Below, piece after piece: positions 38,454-52,095 of a DNA stretch of 56,722 bases. Both the position numbers and the translations under genes were made by a program. How positions within the stretch are numbered: position 1 is the first letter of the stretch; each line of letters opens with the position of its first letter. This DNA is from Plasmodium brasilianum (lineage: Eukaryota > Apicomplexa > Aconoidasida > Haemosporida > Plasmodiidae). Where the stretch lies: the NCBI RefSeq assembly GCF_023973825.1, contig NW_027122923.1, positions 1-56,722 on the forward strand, written 5' to 3'. Below the pieces are notes generated by a model. That model did no database searches. It was given only the letters and a program-made list of their open reading frames with translations, and had not been told where the DNA came from.

Positions 38454-41400
38454 AATGAATAATATTAGGAGTATATATTTATGTAATTAATTCTATAATA
38501 TTAAGTAATATCTGTAATCTTTTTAATGATATTCTTAATAAAAATGTATATAATTTCTAAAATATTGTATATTCACAAGAGTATAATTATTTGTTTTGAT
38601 ACGTAACAATATATATATATGTTCATCGCTTTTTGTGTATTTAAACGTTTAAAATATTTCTAATTTGTATTTTAATATATAATTTAAGGATAACTAAAAA
38701 TACTTATTATAATGATTATATCTGTATAAGTAAACACACTTCTATGAATAATATATATATGTGCATTGAAATGAATAAATAATAGAATTTTTCATGTAAT
38801 TTTATATAACTCTGTTAAATTATATTTTAACTAACAATTAATGACTTATATTCTGTACTTTGTTTTATTAAAAAATTATTATTTCTTAAGGTAATTAAAT
38901 GAAAATATATTATTGGTTTTAAATTAACAATAAACTTGTCTTTTCTTGTATTTTGTAAACCTATGTGACTACTGAATGCTGCACTGATATATATATGTAA
39001 ATATATATTTTTACATAAAAAATCATTAATATTTATTTTATATATTATTATTTATGAAAAATATGTAGCTAAATATATTTAGTGAAAATATATTCTTAAA
39101 ATTCATTTAGTATTTTTTTTATTGTATAATTGTGAAAATACAAATGTATAATAAAATAATATCCTTTTTGAATGTGAAAAATTAATGATTGTTTAAAAAT
39201 TGAGTGTATTATGAAACTCCATAAATAATTGAAGAAGAAAAAGTAATTATTACATTATTATTGTGCTTATATATATCGTTGATCCTTTTCTTTATAATTT
39301 ATTTTAATTTATGTTATACTGAAAATATATAAATATATTATTTGTAGCTTTTATTTTTTAAATCATTAAAAAATTAAATTTATGAATTAGATATAATCCG
39401 ATATTAATAGATAATATTTTTATTTATTTAAAATGTAATAATTAACATTATAAACTCTATTAAGAGAATATAAAATTTTTACGTTATATAGAAAAATTAA
39501 AGTATATAAAATATATATAAGTTTGTTACTGAAAATATATTTAAGAGTAATTCTGTTTAATTTTCTATTTATTTTTTTTAAGGTAATATAATCATTTTGT
39601 TACTTTGCTACAATATTGTTGTATGCTTATTGAATTAGAGATTTAAAATAATAAAATATCTTATTTTTTTTAGTAATTTTAAACAGTAGAATTAGAACAT
39701 ATAATTAATGTATTCAAATTAACAATGGTATAACAACATTTTTTATAATTATAGAATGGTAATATATATTTTATGTTTACTTCAAGCACATTAGGGGTTA
39801 GTGGTCATAATATATTTTATCACTTATATTTTGTTTATATATTATTTTATCTTATTTACTATTTCCATGGGTGAATATTTATAGAAAATGATTTATATCT
39901 AGGCATTTGAAATGATAGTTACGTAGAAGGTATATATGAACTTCATAGATTATGTATATTTTACTACTGATAAAAAGATTATTAATAAATGCTTGCTTAA
40001 ATATTTCAAAAATTATATAACATTTACTGATAGTTTCTTTACTATTACTTTCATATTTAAATAATATTTACAATATATACATTAACGTTTTAATATAAGT
40101 AATTCAGCATAAATAATGAATTAAAAATAATTAAATGCTTATTTTATAGATAATATATCGTGCCACTTTTATTTTTTACTTAAATTAGTTAATTTTTTTT
40201 TTTTCTTGATGAGTTTATTGATAGCATTATTATATTACCCTATTATTATAGTGAGAATAATATGCTTATTTTAGTATCTACTAAATAACTATGGTACCTA
40301 ATTTTAATTATGCACATATTATTAAAGTGCTATTATAAATTCAATTATTTTTAAATTGTTTTAAATTTATAATAACTCGTTTTAATACAATGAATTTTTA
40401 TGATTAATATTTAATAAAAAATATAACAGTTTAGTACATCTTTAAAGGCCCTAATTTATAACTTCTATTCCTTATGTTATTATAATATAAAATCGGGAAA
40501 CTAAGTACAGAAACGTAAGCCTAAAGCCTAAATAATGTATCTATAAAGTGTACTAACGTTATTAGTTAAATAAAGGAAAAATTTATAAATGTTTTAGGAT
40601 TTATACTTAGATTTATCATTTGTTTCATTTATTTCTACTTTCATTCTAATTTATATCCTCTCATTCATTGATCTATAAATTTTGTTGTTTATTATGTACA
40701 ATTTTTTAATAAAAGAATATTTCCAATAATTAAATAAAAGAGTTTACCCATTTTTCATTTTTTTTATACGCTCAAAATATATAAGTAAATAAAACTTTTG
40801 TAATTTTCTTAGATGTTTTTTCTATTACTTCCTTTATTTATGCACTATTTCTACACTTATCAATCATTTTTGATATATGAATGTATAAAAGTTATCATTA
40901 CATGCCATTCCGTTATCATACCAACTTTTCAACTTTTTATACTTTATATGTGGCATATATATATAAGTGAATTCATGATATAAATGTTTTGTCTAAGAAT
41001 ATATTTATTTATATATTAAATTATTCAATTATTTATTTTTTGTTAATATGCAATATTACGTTACAATATATGTTGGAAATTAAGGAGAACAATGGAAATT
41101 TAGTGCCTCCTATTTTTATTATTAAAAAAATAAAAAGAATAAAGAAATATATATCTGTGTGAAAAAAGGTAAAACAATAAAAAATATTTTTACTAGAACA
41201 CTTAGAAGAAATAAAAAGAAAAGGAATTATAAAATTTTAGATAATATATCTAAAAGAAACGTAGAAGGTAAAAATAAATATAAGTTCATTTGAGAATCGC
41301 CTGAGAAAAAAATAATATATAAAATAGTATAAAAAATCACTAGAAAATATTTAAATATTTTAAATTTTTATAATAATACTTAAATATATAGAGTGCTATC

Positions 41401-42410
41401 ATTTAAATTTATATAAAATAAATAATACAAAAATTACAAATATATATTTTTGAATAATATTACTAAATGGGATAATGTTAAACATTAAGATAAAAAATTA
41501 TTATTAACTCATTTTTGAGTGGTAACAATATAATAACTCTTAAGCCAATAAATTAAGGGCAATATCCTATCTCTACTGTTATATATTAAACAAACGAAGC
41601 TGGAGTTATGTAATGAAATAAAGTACACTTTATACTCAGTTATTATATAATATTAAAAACTTCAAAAAATTTACCTTAATAAGGAATTTTATATTTATAG
41701 TGTAATTTTAATTGAAGAATGAATTATTCATATATTCACTAATAAATTAAAATCTAAATAAAAATATTTAATTATATTAGTTATCCTAATTATAGAATTA
41801 TTATTATGATAAATAAAAATAAATGTAGTAATAACTAAGAAATGTCTTTCTGTTTAAAACAATAAAATATTTTTATGTATTACAAGAAAAAAACAAAAGT
41901 ACTTCATTAATATATAATATTCTTCATATATTATATAAATTCTATAGCAAAAAATAATGTGTATACGAAAACATTATTTAAACACTAATGTAATGTATTC
42001 AAATAAATTGAAAAATCAATTGTAAATTTTTAATTATTAATGGAAGATTAGGGTCACCATTATATAACTATTCTATGATTTGAGTTAAGGTGAGTTTTAA
42101 GTTGTAAATACTGATCTCTTCAATTTTTTTTTTAGTGATCAAGCTTCATTTTTTTTCTATTATTATTTTTATTTTTCCAATAATCATACTCTTCTTTTAA
42201 GAAAAATATAATACGTTTATTTCACGTAGATCTATATAGAAAAATAATTAACTTATTTATCTCTATTTTATGTGTTTTTTACTATACATATTTTTATGTC
42301 CCTTAGTCTTCATTTATACATGATAAAATATCTACCTTGGAAATTAAATAGATGAAAAATTTCTAATTACATTCCGTTCATTTGAATATGATATTTATTG
42401 TTTTTATTCA
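38454..42410. other. Long intergenic region, no supported gene
   Basis: The shared 3' motif lies at 38503-38520. Poly-A-flanked stretches near 38870-38940 resemble other family 3' flanks. Around 41041-41320 the plus strand is purine-rich and has a short frame (MLEIKENNGNLVPP...), too short and broken to call. This region separates the plus-strand exported genes from the minus-strand TRAg/PIR pair. Confidence 0.45.
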
Positions 42411-43400
42411 TTAGTCTATTACATTTTCTTTAAGCCATACTTTCCATTGTTTATTTTCTATCCAATCTCTATAAATGTATATTATCAAGTTGTTATAGTC
42501 TGCCATAGTTTCTTTATATCACTTCATCACGGTCGTGATTACGTTATCTATATATTTTTTATTAATACGCTTAATTAAAAGGTTCCACAAATACTTTTCA
42601 TTTTTTAATCTTTCGTCCCATTGTGTATACGCTTCAACTTTTATATAAATATATGAATTTCCAAGTAATAATTTTTTAAAGCAACGTATCTAACAATTAA
42701 CCTCGTATAAAATATACGAATGTGAATCCCATTAATGTTTCTTCTTTCATTCCAATTATTCAATTTATTCAATTTCGACATCACAATTTTATTGTAGAAG
42801 AATATATTTTCATTGAACCACCCTTAAAAATATGATATTATATAATATAATCCGTGTGTATTGAACCAACGTATCCAATCATAGTCACTGCAATTGGAGA
42901 ATACATCATAAAAATTTGATTGATAATCTTCTTTCATACCAGGAACATAATATGACCATTTTTCCTCTAAAATGTACGCAAAATTATTAAATTTCTCATT
43001 TCTGTTTCTAATACTAGTATTCTTTTACTGTTTAAAATCTTTATCATTTCTTTTTTCTGTTTCATTAACCATAATTTCCATTTATTATTTTTATTTTCTA
43101 CTAACACTATAAATTAACATATTTTTTGCCTTAAGTACACTTTTGGCATAATTTCACGACCATTATAAGATTTACAAAGTGGAGTCTTTATTTTTCCAGT
43201 ATATAACTAAATAACATATTAAAAAAAAAAACATATTTTTTATAGTAATATAATTTTTAAATAGAATTAACTAAAACCTAAATTTATTTATTTGAAATAT
43301 TTTATACTACCCCCTTAAAGTAACAATTATCATTTTCATTGGCAGAACATAATTTAAATATAACGGAAGATACTGATATGAAAAGGATTATTGCTTTCAT
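42411..43400 (-). pseudogene. Decayed tryptophan-rich antigen (TRAg) gene
   Basis: Minus strand. A clean signal-peptide exon lies at 43400-43311 (MKAIILFISVSSVIF..., 30 codons, ending YFKG) with donor GTAGTA. A probable acceptor TTTAG opens exon 2 at 43206 in phase 0 (LYTGKIKTPLCKSYNG...). A TAA follows after about 30 codons and the rest is spread over frames: KWKLWLMKQKK, then EEKWSYYVPGMKEDYQSN and DYDWIRWFNTHGL near 42966-42850, FNENIFFYNK, AYTQWDERL, and at the end DWIENKQWKVWLKENVID before TAA at 42413-42411. The spacing of Trp residues and the W-x2-Y...M..EYQSN...DW..W pattern match the tryptophan-rich C-terminal domain of Plasmodium TRAg proteins (Pfam TryThrA_C). In P. vivax some TRAg proteins bind erythrocytes. 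Several stops and frameshifts make it non-functional. Confidence 0.72.
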
Positions 43401-44288
43401 ATTTAATAATATATAGTTTTATTTTATAATATATATTTTTCAATAAAATATATTATATTACAAAAGCAAACGCTCTAAAATAAGAAGTGCAAATATAATA
43501 CGTACTACAGATAAAGTCTTATAAAATATATTTAAATTATTATATAAAAAAGAATATTAAGATAAATTAATGAATTTTATTTATTAAGTTTAAATAAGAA
43601 ATTAAGTATATAAAGAAACTTAAAAATATAAAAATAATTCCTAAAAATAGTTATTTTCTTTAATAAAATATTCCCATGTAAATTTGACAAAGGTATCTTA
43701 GTTTTTCTTTATATTAGACAAATTTTTGTCTTTATTGATTATTAAATTTTCTTAATATGTATGTAAGCAGTTGTTTATTTAATATTTTACATTACTTTTA
43801 AAATGAGCTTTTTATTTAGTTAAATATAGCATAATAAAATTTGCATTTGTGTTTATATGTAAAAATAGATTTTAAAATTTCAAATTTTACTAATATATAT
43901 ATATTACTTTGTTTAACATGTGTTATATAATTTCCTTTTTAATTATTATATGTGAGACAATATTTACTATTTCTTTGTTAACTATATGTATTATCGTACA
44001 TTTTTATGTGTATCATGTTATATACAAATTTTCTGTATTTAATTTTTTTTTCAGTTTATATATACTACTACAGAGTTATAATTATATATAATACTATGGT
44101 TGGAAAATTCTTAACTTATTCACTGTATGCTTAGTAGATTTATTTTATGTATTGTTTGAATATATTTCATTTTGTTTTAATTTTTTCTCTTACTAAGTAT
44201 AAGTGTGAGTATCATGTGATTATGTCCACTTCTCAGTATGCATTTTTTAAATCATTTTTCATTTTATTTGAAGACATTAAACAATATT
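43401..44288. other. Intergenic region between PIR and TRAg relic
   Basis: It holds the 3' end region of the PIR gene and the presumed 5' flank of the TRAg relic, both on the minus strand. The plus-strand open frame 43909-44091 is T-rich hydrophobic noise. Confidence 0.5.
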
Positions 44289-46017
44289 TCACCTAGAATA
44301 ATAAGAGAATTGCAATCCTCTATTCCCTGTTCTTCTTGTGCCATACTTTGGAGCTCGGATATTAAACTGACGCATATACGGATAATCATAATAATCGTCA
44401 ATTCTTTTTTTCCTTGATACTTTTTTATGAAAAAATCTTCCAAAAGGAGTAAACTATTATAAAAATGAATAATAATAAATGTAATGAATATATTTTTTTT
44501 GTAATTATGAAATTTTATGGGAATTAAAAATAGTAAATTAATATATTTTTTGGTTTTATTGTGGAACATTCACTTACTTTATAGAAAAGGAAAATAGTGA
44601 GTATTATTCCCATTATCAGAGAAAATGTGATTCCACCGCGAAAAAATTTGTTTTTGAACATATAAGAATTAGGACTTAGTATGATTTTAATTTTTTTTCC
44701 TGGAGCGAACACGTTCAATTTTATTCCTATAGTATTAGTTTTACGTACATCTGGTTCTATACATTTTCCTGATGCATCTCTTGATAATAATAGATTTTCG
44801 CATGGAGTATATCGATCAGCACTGTTATCTTTAATTACATGTGATGCATGTGAATTGGATAAATGATTTTGTGATCTTGAACTTCCGCTTGAAACTTGGT
44901 TATCACGTCCTAATTCGGTAGATATAGGAGTTTCTATATGTCCACCAATAGTAAAAGGAACATGATCAGGCGGGCGGTGAGTAAATGATGATGAAGGATT
45001 ATTAAGAGATGCAGTAGATGATGGAAGAACTTGACATTTAATTTTACCTCCTATGAGTTTGTTATCACTAACTCTATCATTTGTAATATCTGTACATTTA
45101 ACAAGATAAATTGAACTCCTAAAATCTGCTTTGGAACTGCCAGAATGCGATGTAACACCTGATGTTAAAGGTGTCTGAGCTTTTATTAAGTTATTGCACT
45201 TTTTACTTCCGTTAGACCTTAAAGTAGACAGCAATTTATTAGGATCAAATTCTTCATTGCATTTAAAATAATCTTCACATTCTGGCCAAAATGAGTCTAT
45301 ACAACATCCCATATGATTTTTATGCTTGTTATATAGTGTAATAATATAATTAAGATATCCTTCATATACATTGTGTGTAACACGATTACAACTATCAGAT
45401 GTTTTAATAATATCATAATTTTTAAAATAATCATATAAATATTTCTCTTCTACCATATCATTTAATCTTTGTAAAATATCATTTTTAAAGTCATATTGAC
45501 AATTATATGCATTAAAATTCTCATTAATTTTATTTTGAGCTTGAACGAATTTATCAGTTATAGGTTTGGCGTTCTCAGCATTTACATTATTTCCTAAAAC
45601 TTTCTTTATATTGTGATATATCCAGTATCTATAATGTGAACACTGCAATATATAGTCAATTTTATTAAAGTGATTAGATAATTTATCTGTATTTCTTGCA
45701 ATTTTTTTACAGAGATTATAACTTGATTTTTCTGTATTATCCCCATCTTTATTGAATACACTACAGTAACTATCGTAACTTCTTCCCTGAACATCATTAT
45801 TGAGTTCTTTATATATATGATGTGAAAGTGAACCTACTAAAATATTTTCCTATAAATTAAGAGGATATAATGAATTAGATATAAATTTATAATTTATTAT
45901 TTTATAAGCAATTAAAAATATGTTACAGCAGAATATAATACTTAAGCTATAAGGCATTATTAAATATTTTAATTAAGAATAAATTTATACCCATGAACTA
46001 TCATTTGGAGTTGACAT
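44289..46017 (-). CDS. PIR superfamily variant protein, three exons, intact
   Basis: Minus strand. Exon 1 46017-45991 encodes MSTPNDSSW; donor GTATAA. Exon 2 45849-44578 (424 codons) begins ENILVGSLSHHIYKEL; its donor is GTAAGT directly after FLFYK. Exon 3 44453-44289 encodes FTPFGRFFHKKVSRKKR... and ends at TGA 44291-44289. All junctions are phase 0 and the frame is open throughout, 487 residues. Exon 2 holds the Cys-containing helical PIR ectodomain (for example YNLCKKIA, CSHYRYWIYHNIKK, CCIDSFWPECEDYFKC), then a Ser/Pro/His-rich linker, and one membrane segment at about 416-432 (FSLIMGIILTIFLFY). Exon 3 is the short basic cytoplasmic tail. This short-long-short layout is the PIR hallmark. 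PIR proteins are variant antigens of infected red cells; the role of this one is unknown. It faces opposite to the fam-l/fam-m-like genes. Confidence 0.93.
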
Positions 46018-49000
46018 TTTTTTTTTGAGTAAAGTGATATATAATAAAATGCCATCACACTAAGTATACATTTAGCTATATATAAAAAATAAGAACATAT
46101 AAATTAATGATATAATATGTATTTTGCTATGGGAATTTCCAAAATAAATAAATATTTGTCAGTAGGTGATATCTGATAATTCTGGTTATGGATTAATATA
46201 CCGCAACAACTCTAACATCTAATAAAACAATTATTTTTAATTTTAAAACAAATGAAATGAATAATGAGATTATGTATCAACTTTAAAAACTAAAGTATTA
46301 AAAATAAATATATTATTTGTAAATATTATATTTATTCTACTAATAAGATACATAATACAAAATTTTGATTTTTTAATCTTTTAATATATGTATTTATCCA
46401 TTTTGTCCTTTAAATATATTGTCTATATATAATTTTCCGCATAATAACTATTTTTTTAGTATAATCAATTATATGGAATTTACGTTTAGTACTATTATAA
46501 TAACTATTTTTTCAGTATAATCAATTATATGGAATTTACGTTTAGTACTATTTTACTATAATTATCCTATAGAATATTTTCTGGATGGTATTGTATAATA
46601 AAATTCTTTTTTATGAAAATTATATAAATACTAAATAAAATTTTTTTTATATAAGTGTAAAAAAATAAAAATGTAAGAATATATTTGTAAATTATAAAAA
46701 ATAATTGGTTTTAACTTATATAAAAAAATAATTATTACTAGGAACGTTTTAACAATTTTAATTATGCTACTTAAATTATCACTCATGAATTCATTTTAAT
46801 ATAATAATTCCTTGAATTTCTATACATTATATAAAATATCATTTTAATTTCCCACTTTTTTTCTTCATTTGCTATAAGTTTTTCCTTAAATAATATATAT
46901 GTTTTTGCTTATAAAATTATTAAATACACGTAAATAGAAAAAACAAAATAATACATAAATTTATGTGGTAAAAAATGTTTTAAAAAAGGATAGATTGAAA
47001 ACTGTTATATTTTTATAATAATAAAAATAATATTGTATAATACAATATTAACATGAACGCATATAATATAAACTGAAGTTTTAAAATATGTACAATGCTG
47101 TTTTTATTATGTTAATGACATAAAATAGATATGAAAAGAATTGTCGTGTTAATGTGAAATTCGCAACAATTTTATGATTTCTTATTCATACATCTTGTAT
47201 TATTTAAAAAAATATTGATACAAAAATTTAATAGAATTATAATAAAAAATTCTTTTCATTTTTTTATATATAATTTTTTTCAAGAGTAAACATTTATTTT
47301 AAGTGCATTCACATAAGGCATGTTCCATATAGTCACATAATATCTTAAAACTTTTTGGAATAAAAATGTGGTATAAGGTACTATCCGTATTATATATGTA
47401 AACTCAATGGATTTCTCTTTTTACGAGTTTTGTTAATTATATAATGACCTTATTTAATTTTTCAAAATAACTAACACAATAATGTATATTTAATTTTATC
47501 TCATTTTTTTTTTTACTTTTTATTTATATAACATGTATCTTTTTCCTTAAAAATACGATATTATTCTGTTAATTTTATTATAACTTCTAATTTATTAAAA
47601 TATTATTAAAGTTTTCAAATTAATGATTTCTAGTTAAATATTGTGATATAAGTAAATTAGACTGTAATTACTATATAATATATGTCAGAGTTAACATTAC
47701 TTCTATTATGAATAATTTTTTAAGTATATTTTGCTATACTTTTATTTATGTTATTTTTTTTTTTTATAAGGTATATTCTATTAACACAACTATTTTTGCA
47801 CTTTCTACTATTATTTATTTAAATAATATTATTGATAGGATTTTTATAAAACATTTAATTAATAATACAGTCACAGTTGTTCTAGTATTACATTTTAGTT
47901 CTATTATTTATTATATATATTCGTTAAAATTTTTTTTTATTGATTTTAGTAAAAATTACATTTTATTTGTGTTTTTTATATGAAATCTAAATGAATATTT
48001 TAGTATTGTTGAAAAACATCATTAACTGATATTAATAATAACCACTATTAAAATGTTATAATGTATTTAATACTTTTTATAATTTGTGTAATATTTTGGT
48101 TATTCAAGTTAATATGTTCAATTTTTCTATTTAATGTATGCTTATGAATTTAACTCATTAATGGATGTATTGATACTTCTTTTTTTTTTTTTATAATATA
48201 TTATCGAATGCGAAAATAAAGATAATAATACTTATAATGAATTTAATTCTGAACATTTCATAAAAAATATATTTAATTATTGATTCTTATTTCGAAAAAA
48301 ATTAAAATGTTAAAAAAATAATCTTATCATACATTAATATTTGTTATAAATTGTGATTTGTTATTTTTTCAGCTGAAACATTGAAAAAAAAAATAATATT
48401 ATTTTTAAAAATTGATTTGGCTTTGTTTTATATAATATAATATTATTTACTCACGTTAATATAACTTGTAACAGAAATGAATAAAATCGGTGAAAATATA
48501 TAATTACAAAACATAATAAAATAATTTATCATTATTATTATTTCTTCAATGGAAAAAAAATAACTGTTATAAATTTTTTTTAAGCGTAATATATGTTTTG
48601 CATGAATTATTAGAGTATGTTTTAAATATAATTCACTACATATTTTTACAATGTAAGAAATATAGGAAAAATATATTTTTATTATTAATTTTAACTTTTA
48701 AAGAAAATTTTTTTGGCTTAATTTGAAATATTGCTTCATGTCTAATAATTCATAGTACGCATTTATTATGAGCATACATATATAATAATACTAATATTTT
48801 AAAGTTTATATGTTAAATGGAGACTATTGTATTACATAATAAAATAATATTTCAAATTTAGAGATATGTTAGTATTAATATAAATAGAGAAAACATTTCT
48901 ACAATAATAAAATATAGACTACTTTTTAAATAACTCTATAATTAATAATTTATTGTATTAATAAATATCTTTGTATGTAATCAGATAGCTGATTTTTATA

Positions 49001-50590
49001 TCATACTATATTTATCAATTTATAATAGGGTTTATGATTTATTTTATATTCTAATGAAAATTAAGTTAAAAATGAAAAAATGTGTATATATATTTTTATA
49101 AAATTCAAATGCAAATAAATAGAACCGTTAATATTCTATATTTTTGAACTTGGGCAGTTTATATTTCTAGTAAATATATTTATTATATTTTGTGTGAAAG
49201 ATATATATTTGTATCTATTTGTCTTAAATAATTAAATATTCTTATTAGTTAAATATTTTAATGCAAAATGCAGATTATAATTATATAATATAAATACGTT
49301 ATGTATATTATGAATTATTAATAGTGTTTTATGAAATGCTTAAAATAAATTAGAACTGTAAAGGGAAATAAAGTGTTTTATAAGACTTCATTTTGTATGT
49401 AAATTGCACTTTTAATTTTAATTTTATTTGTGTCATTATTCAAAATACTTATTTTGTGCGATAATGCTAGTACTACTACAATTATATGTTAAAGAATATT
49501 TAATAAGTTATTCTTACTATTACATATTTATTTTCAGCTTATAATTAGTATAAGAAAATACTTAACATTTCAACAGATTAAATGCAATTATAAATTACAT
49601 ATATATATATATAATTCTGTAGCAAGGTTTATTCTTTGCATATTTATCATATATTTAAGTATAATAGACAACTTAGTAGAGAAAGAAGTACATTTTTATT
49701 TTTTATTGTAAAAATTATAAATGATTTATGATTTATGTCTTTTATTTCAGTTTTTACTCTTACATTTACAGCTATTTTACTTTATTAATTTCCATATACC
49801 CATTTAAAAATGGTGATAGAAATAGAGGAAATACTTTGAATATAAAAAGTAAATTATTTTAAATAAGTGGAATAAAATAATTTTATATATATATATATTT
49901 AATAAAAATAGGTTATATGATCTTAAATATAAAATAGGGCATTCGTAGATATGCATTTTGCAGTATACAGTGAAAAAATAATAATAATATAAAAAGATAA
50001 AACAGAATAAACTTAAGATAATATATATATAAATTATAATTTGAAAGTTTTGATATATATTAGTAAAAGATAATAAAATTATAATTAATATATAAAAAGT
50101 GACTTCTGTTTTACCTAGGAATATTTAATGTATTATAACTAACCGAATATATAAACAAAAAAGAATTTAAGAAATATTTTGAAATTTAAAAGCGATTGAA
50201 ATATATATTTAAAATTGTAGTTTGCTTATACATTTTTTAATAGATAATTGAACCAGATGTAATTTATAAAAATAAAGTTTTTTTTATGTTGTTCAGAAGT
50301 TCATAAAGGATTATTGTATATATTCATATTTTTTATTGATGCTTTAAAAATAGTAAAATTTAAAAGTATATTAACGTATTAGAAATACATTTAATATATT
50401 AAACAAATAGAAAAACGCTTTAATTTTTTTTCATTTGATTAGTAACAAACGCTGAAAAGTAACAGCTATATTTAATAAATTATAAGTCAAGAGCGAAAAA
50501 TCTTTTTAAATATATATGTATTAATATATATATAAATATCTATACTATATGAATGTGAAAACTGAAAATACAAAAATAATTATATTAATT
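46018..50590. other. Intergenic region upstream of PIR, no gene seen
   Basis: About 420-540 bp upstream of the PIR start lies a 56-bp tandem duplication. The rest is AT-rich. The plus-strand frame 47708-47983 begins with a signal-like hydrophobic stretch but is uniformly T-rich and has no partner exon or family match. Confidence 0.5.
46441..46552. repeat. 56-bp tandem duplication upstream of the PIR gene
   Basis: Two directly adjacent copies, 46441-46496 and 46497-46552, differ at a single base (T to C). The unit starts ATAATAACTA and ends TTTAGTACTATT. It lies 424-535 bp upstream of the PIR start codon on the minus strand, where promoter sequences would be expected. The near identity implies a recent event. 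Confidence 0.92.
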
Positions 50591-52095
50591 TTGTGATATA
50601 CGTTAGGATATTGGGTATTATATAGCATAATAAAAATTTAAAGATTTTACATATTTTTTTCTAATAAATTATTTTTTAGAAAATTAATTTGCTTACACAA
50701 GTTAACATCAATTTGCTGTCAAATAGTTATTATAATACATTTAAAGTGTTATATTTTTATAATTATCTATATTCACTATATTCAACAAAAAATATGAAAT
50801 ATAAATATTTCTACGCTTATAGATATATTTCATCTATATATTATTTATTTTTGTTATATAAGAGTTAACGCCAAATATATGATTTGGAATATCAATTATT
50901 TATATATTAACAGAAAATACATGTACTATTCCCTTCTCCATACAGTTGTCTAATGTAATATAAAGCATTAATAATTTTCCTAAATTATATTATATGTTAT
51001 ATTAAATATTATATTTTAGTATTTTTTATCTATTTCCTTTTGTGTTCTAAATTATATTATTTAAAATAATTTATTTATTGTAAGTTTTTTTTTTTAATTA
51101 TAACAATTAATAAAGATATTTTTTTGCTGGATTTATTTTTGTATGCTTTTTTTTTAAATGATCATTACTGAAGAACTTATAAATTTATACTTTTTAAAAA
51201 GAAAGAAAAAAAAAAATATATATAATTTTTTTGATTCTAATATATAATATATCTAATTTTAGTATTAAAATAAAATACATTTATTTAAATTATATAAAAA
51301 CATTAGCATTCCATAAATAATAATATGGTATGAATATATAAAAGAGTTATATTGGATACAAATTTTTAAAATATCAAAATTTTGTTTGTGTATTAAATCT
51401 TAGAATACAATTATTTATTTAATATAGAAACGTTCATCATATTGTAGGTATATAATGCATGTTAGATTATAATTTGTACTATAAAAAATATTTTGTATTT
51501 TTTTTTTTTTCTATGAATTGTATATTATTATATACTATGCAATAATTTATGTTTTTTAACTATGCAATAGTATTTTAAAAGGTATAACACATAAAATATA
51601 TTAATCTGTTATTAGAAAATGCAAAAAAAATATTTAATAATTATATTTCTAATATGTGTTAATCTACACATTCAAATAAACATATTCTTTTTATTCTAAT
51701 AAAATAAAATGTGTACGCATCAAACAAGGCATTTCATTTTTTGTTTTTTCTGAATAGTATTGATATCAAAAATTTAGAATTGTTCTGTTAGAATATTAGA
51801 ATATATATACTTTTTAAGCATGTACGAATAAAATTAGTTTTACGATAAATTATTAATTTATAACCTTGTTTTTCTTGTAAATAAATTCATTGGTAATATT
51901 ATCAAAAATATTTTTAAAATCATCTCCTCTTAATTGTACATTATAATTATATTTTATTTATGTAGTTTAATATTAGTTAAAAATGGAATAAAATAACCAA
52001 GCGCATAACCTTACTTTTTTGATAATAAACTTTGAATATATAATAAACTGTTTAGGTGCTTGGACACATTTTAAAATTTAATAATTCTATAATTA

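Noticed and set aside
43909..44091. Plus-strand hydrophobic frame between PIR and TRAg relic
   Set aside because: T-rich noise on the strand opposite to the real genes; no partner exon.
44524..44577. C-terminal extension of PIR exon 2 (VSECSTIKP...)
   Set aside because: It reads through the GTAAGT donor into intron 2. The conserved FTPFG exon follows at 44453.
45606..45797. Apparent frameshift in the PIR gene, because an open frame seems to begin only at 45648
   Set aside because: Reading back from 45648 the same frame is open to the acceptor at 45849 and joins exon 1 in phase, so there is no lesion. The start at 45648 was only the first internal Met or Met-like codon.
47708..47983. Plus-strand frame of 91 codons with a signal-like start
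   Set aside because: It is uniformly T-rich, hydrophobic throughout and not conserved in any paralogous flank here. Plasmodium coding strands are usually A-rich.
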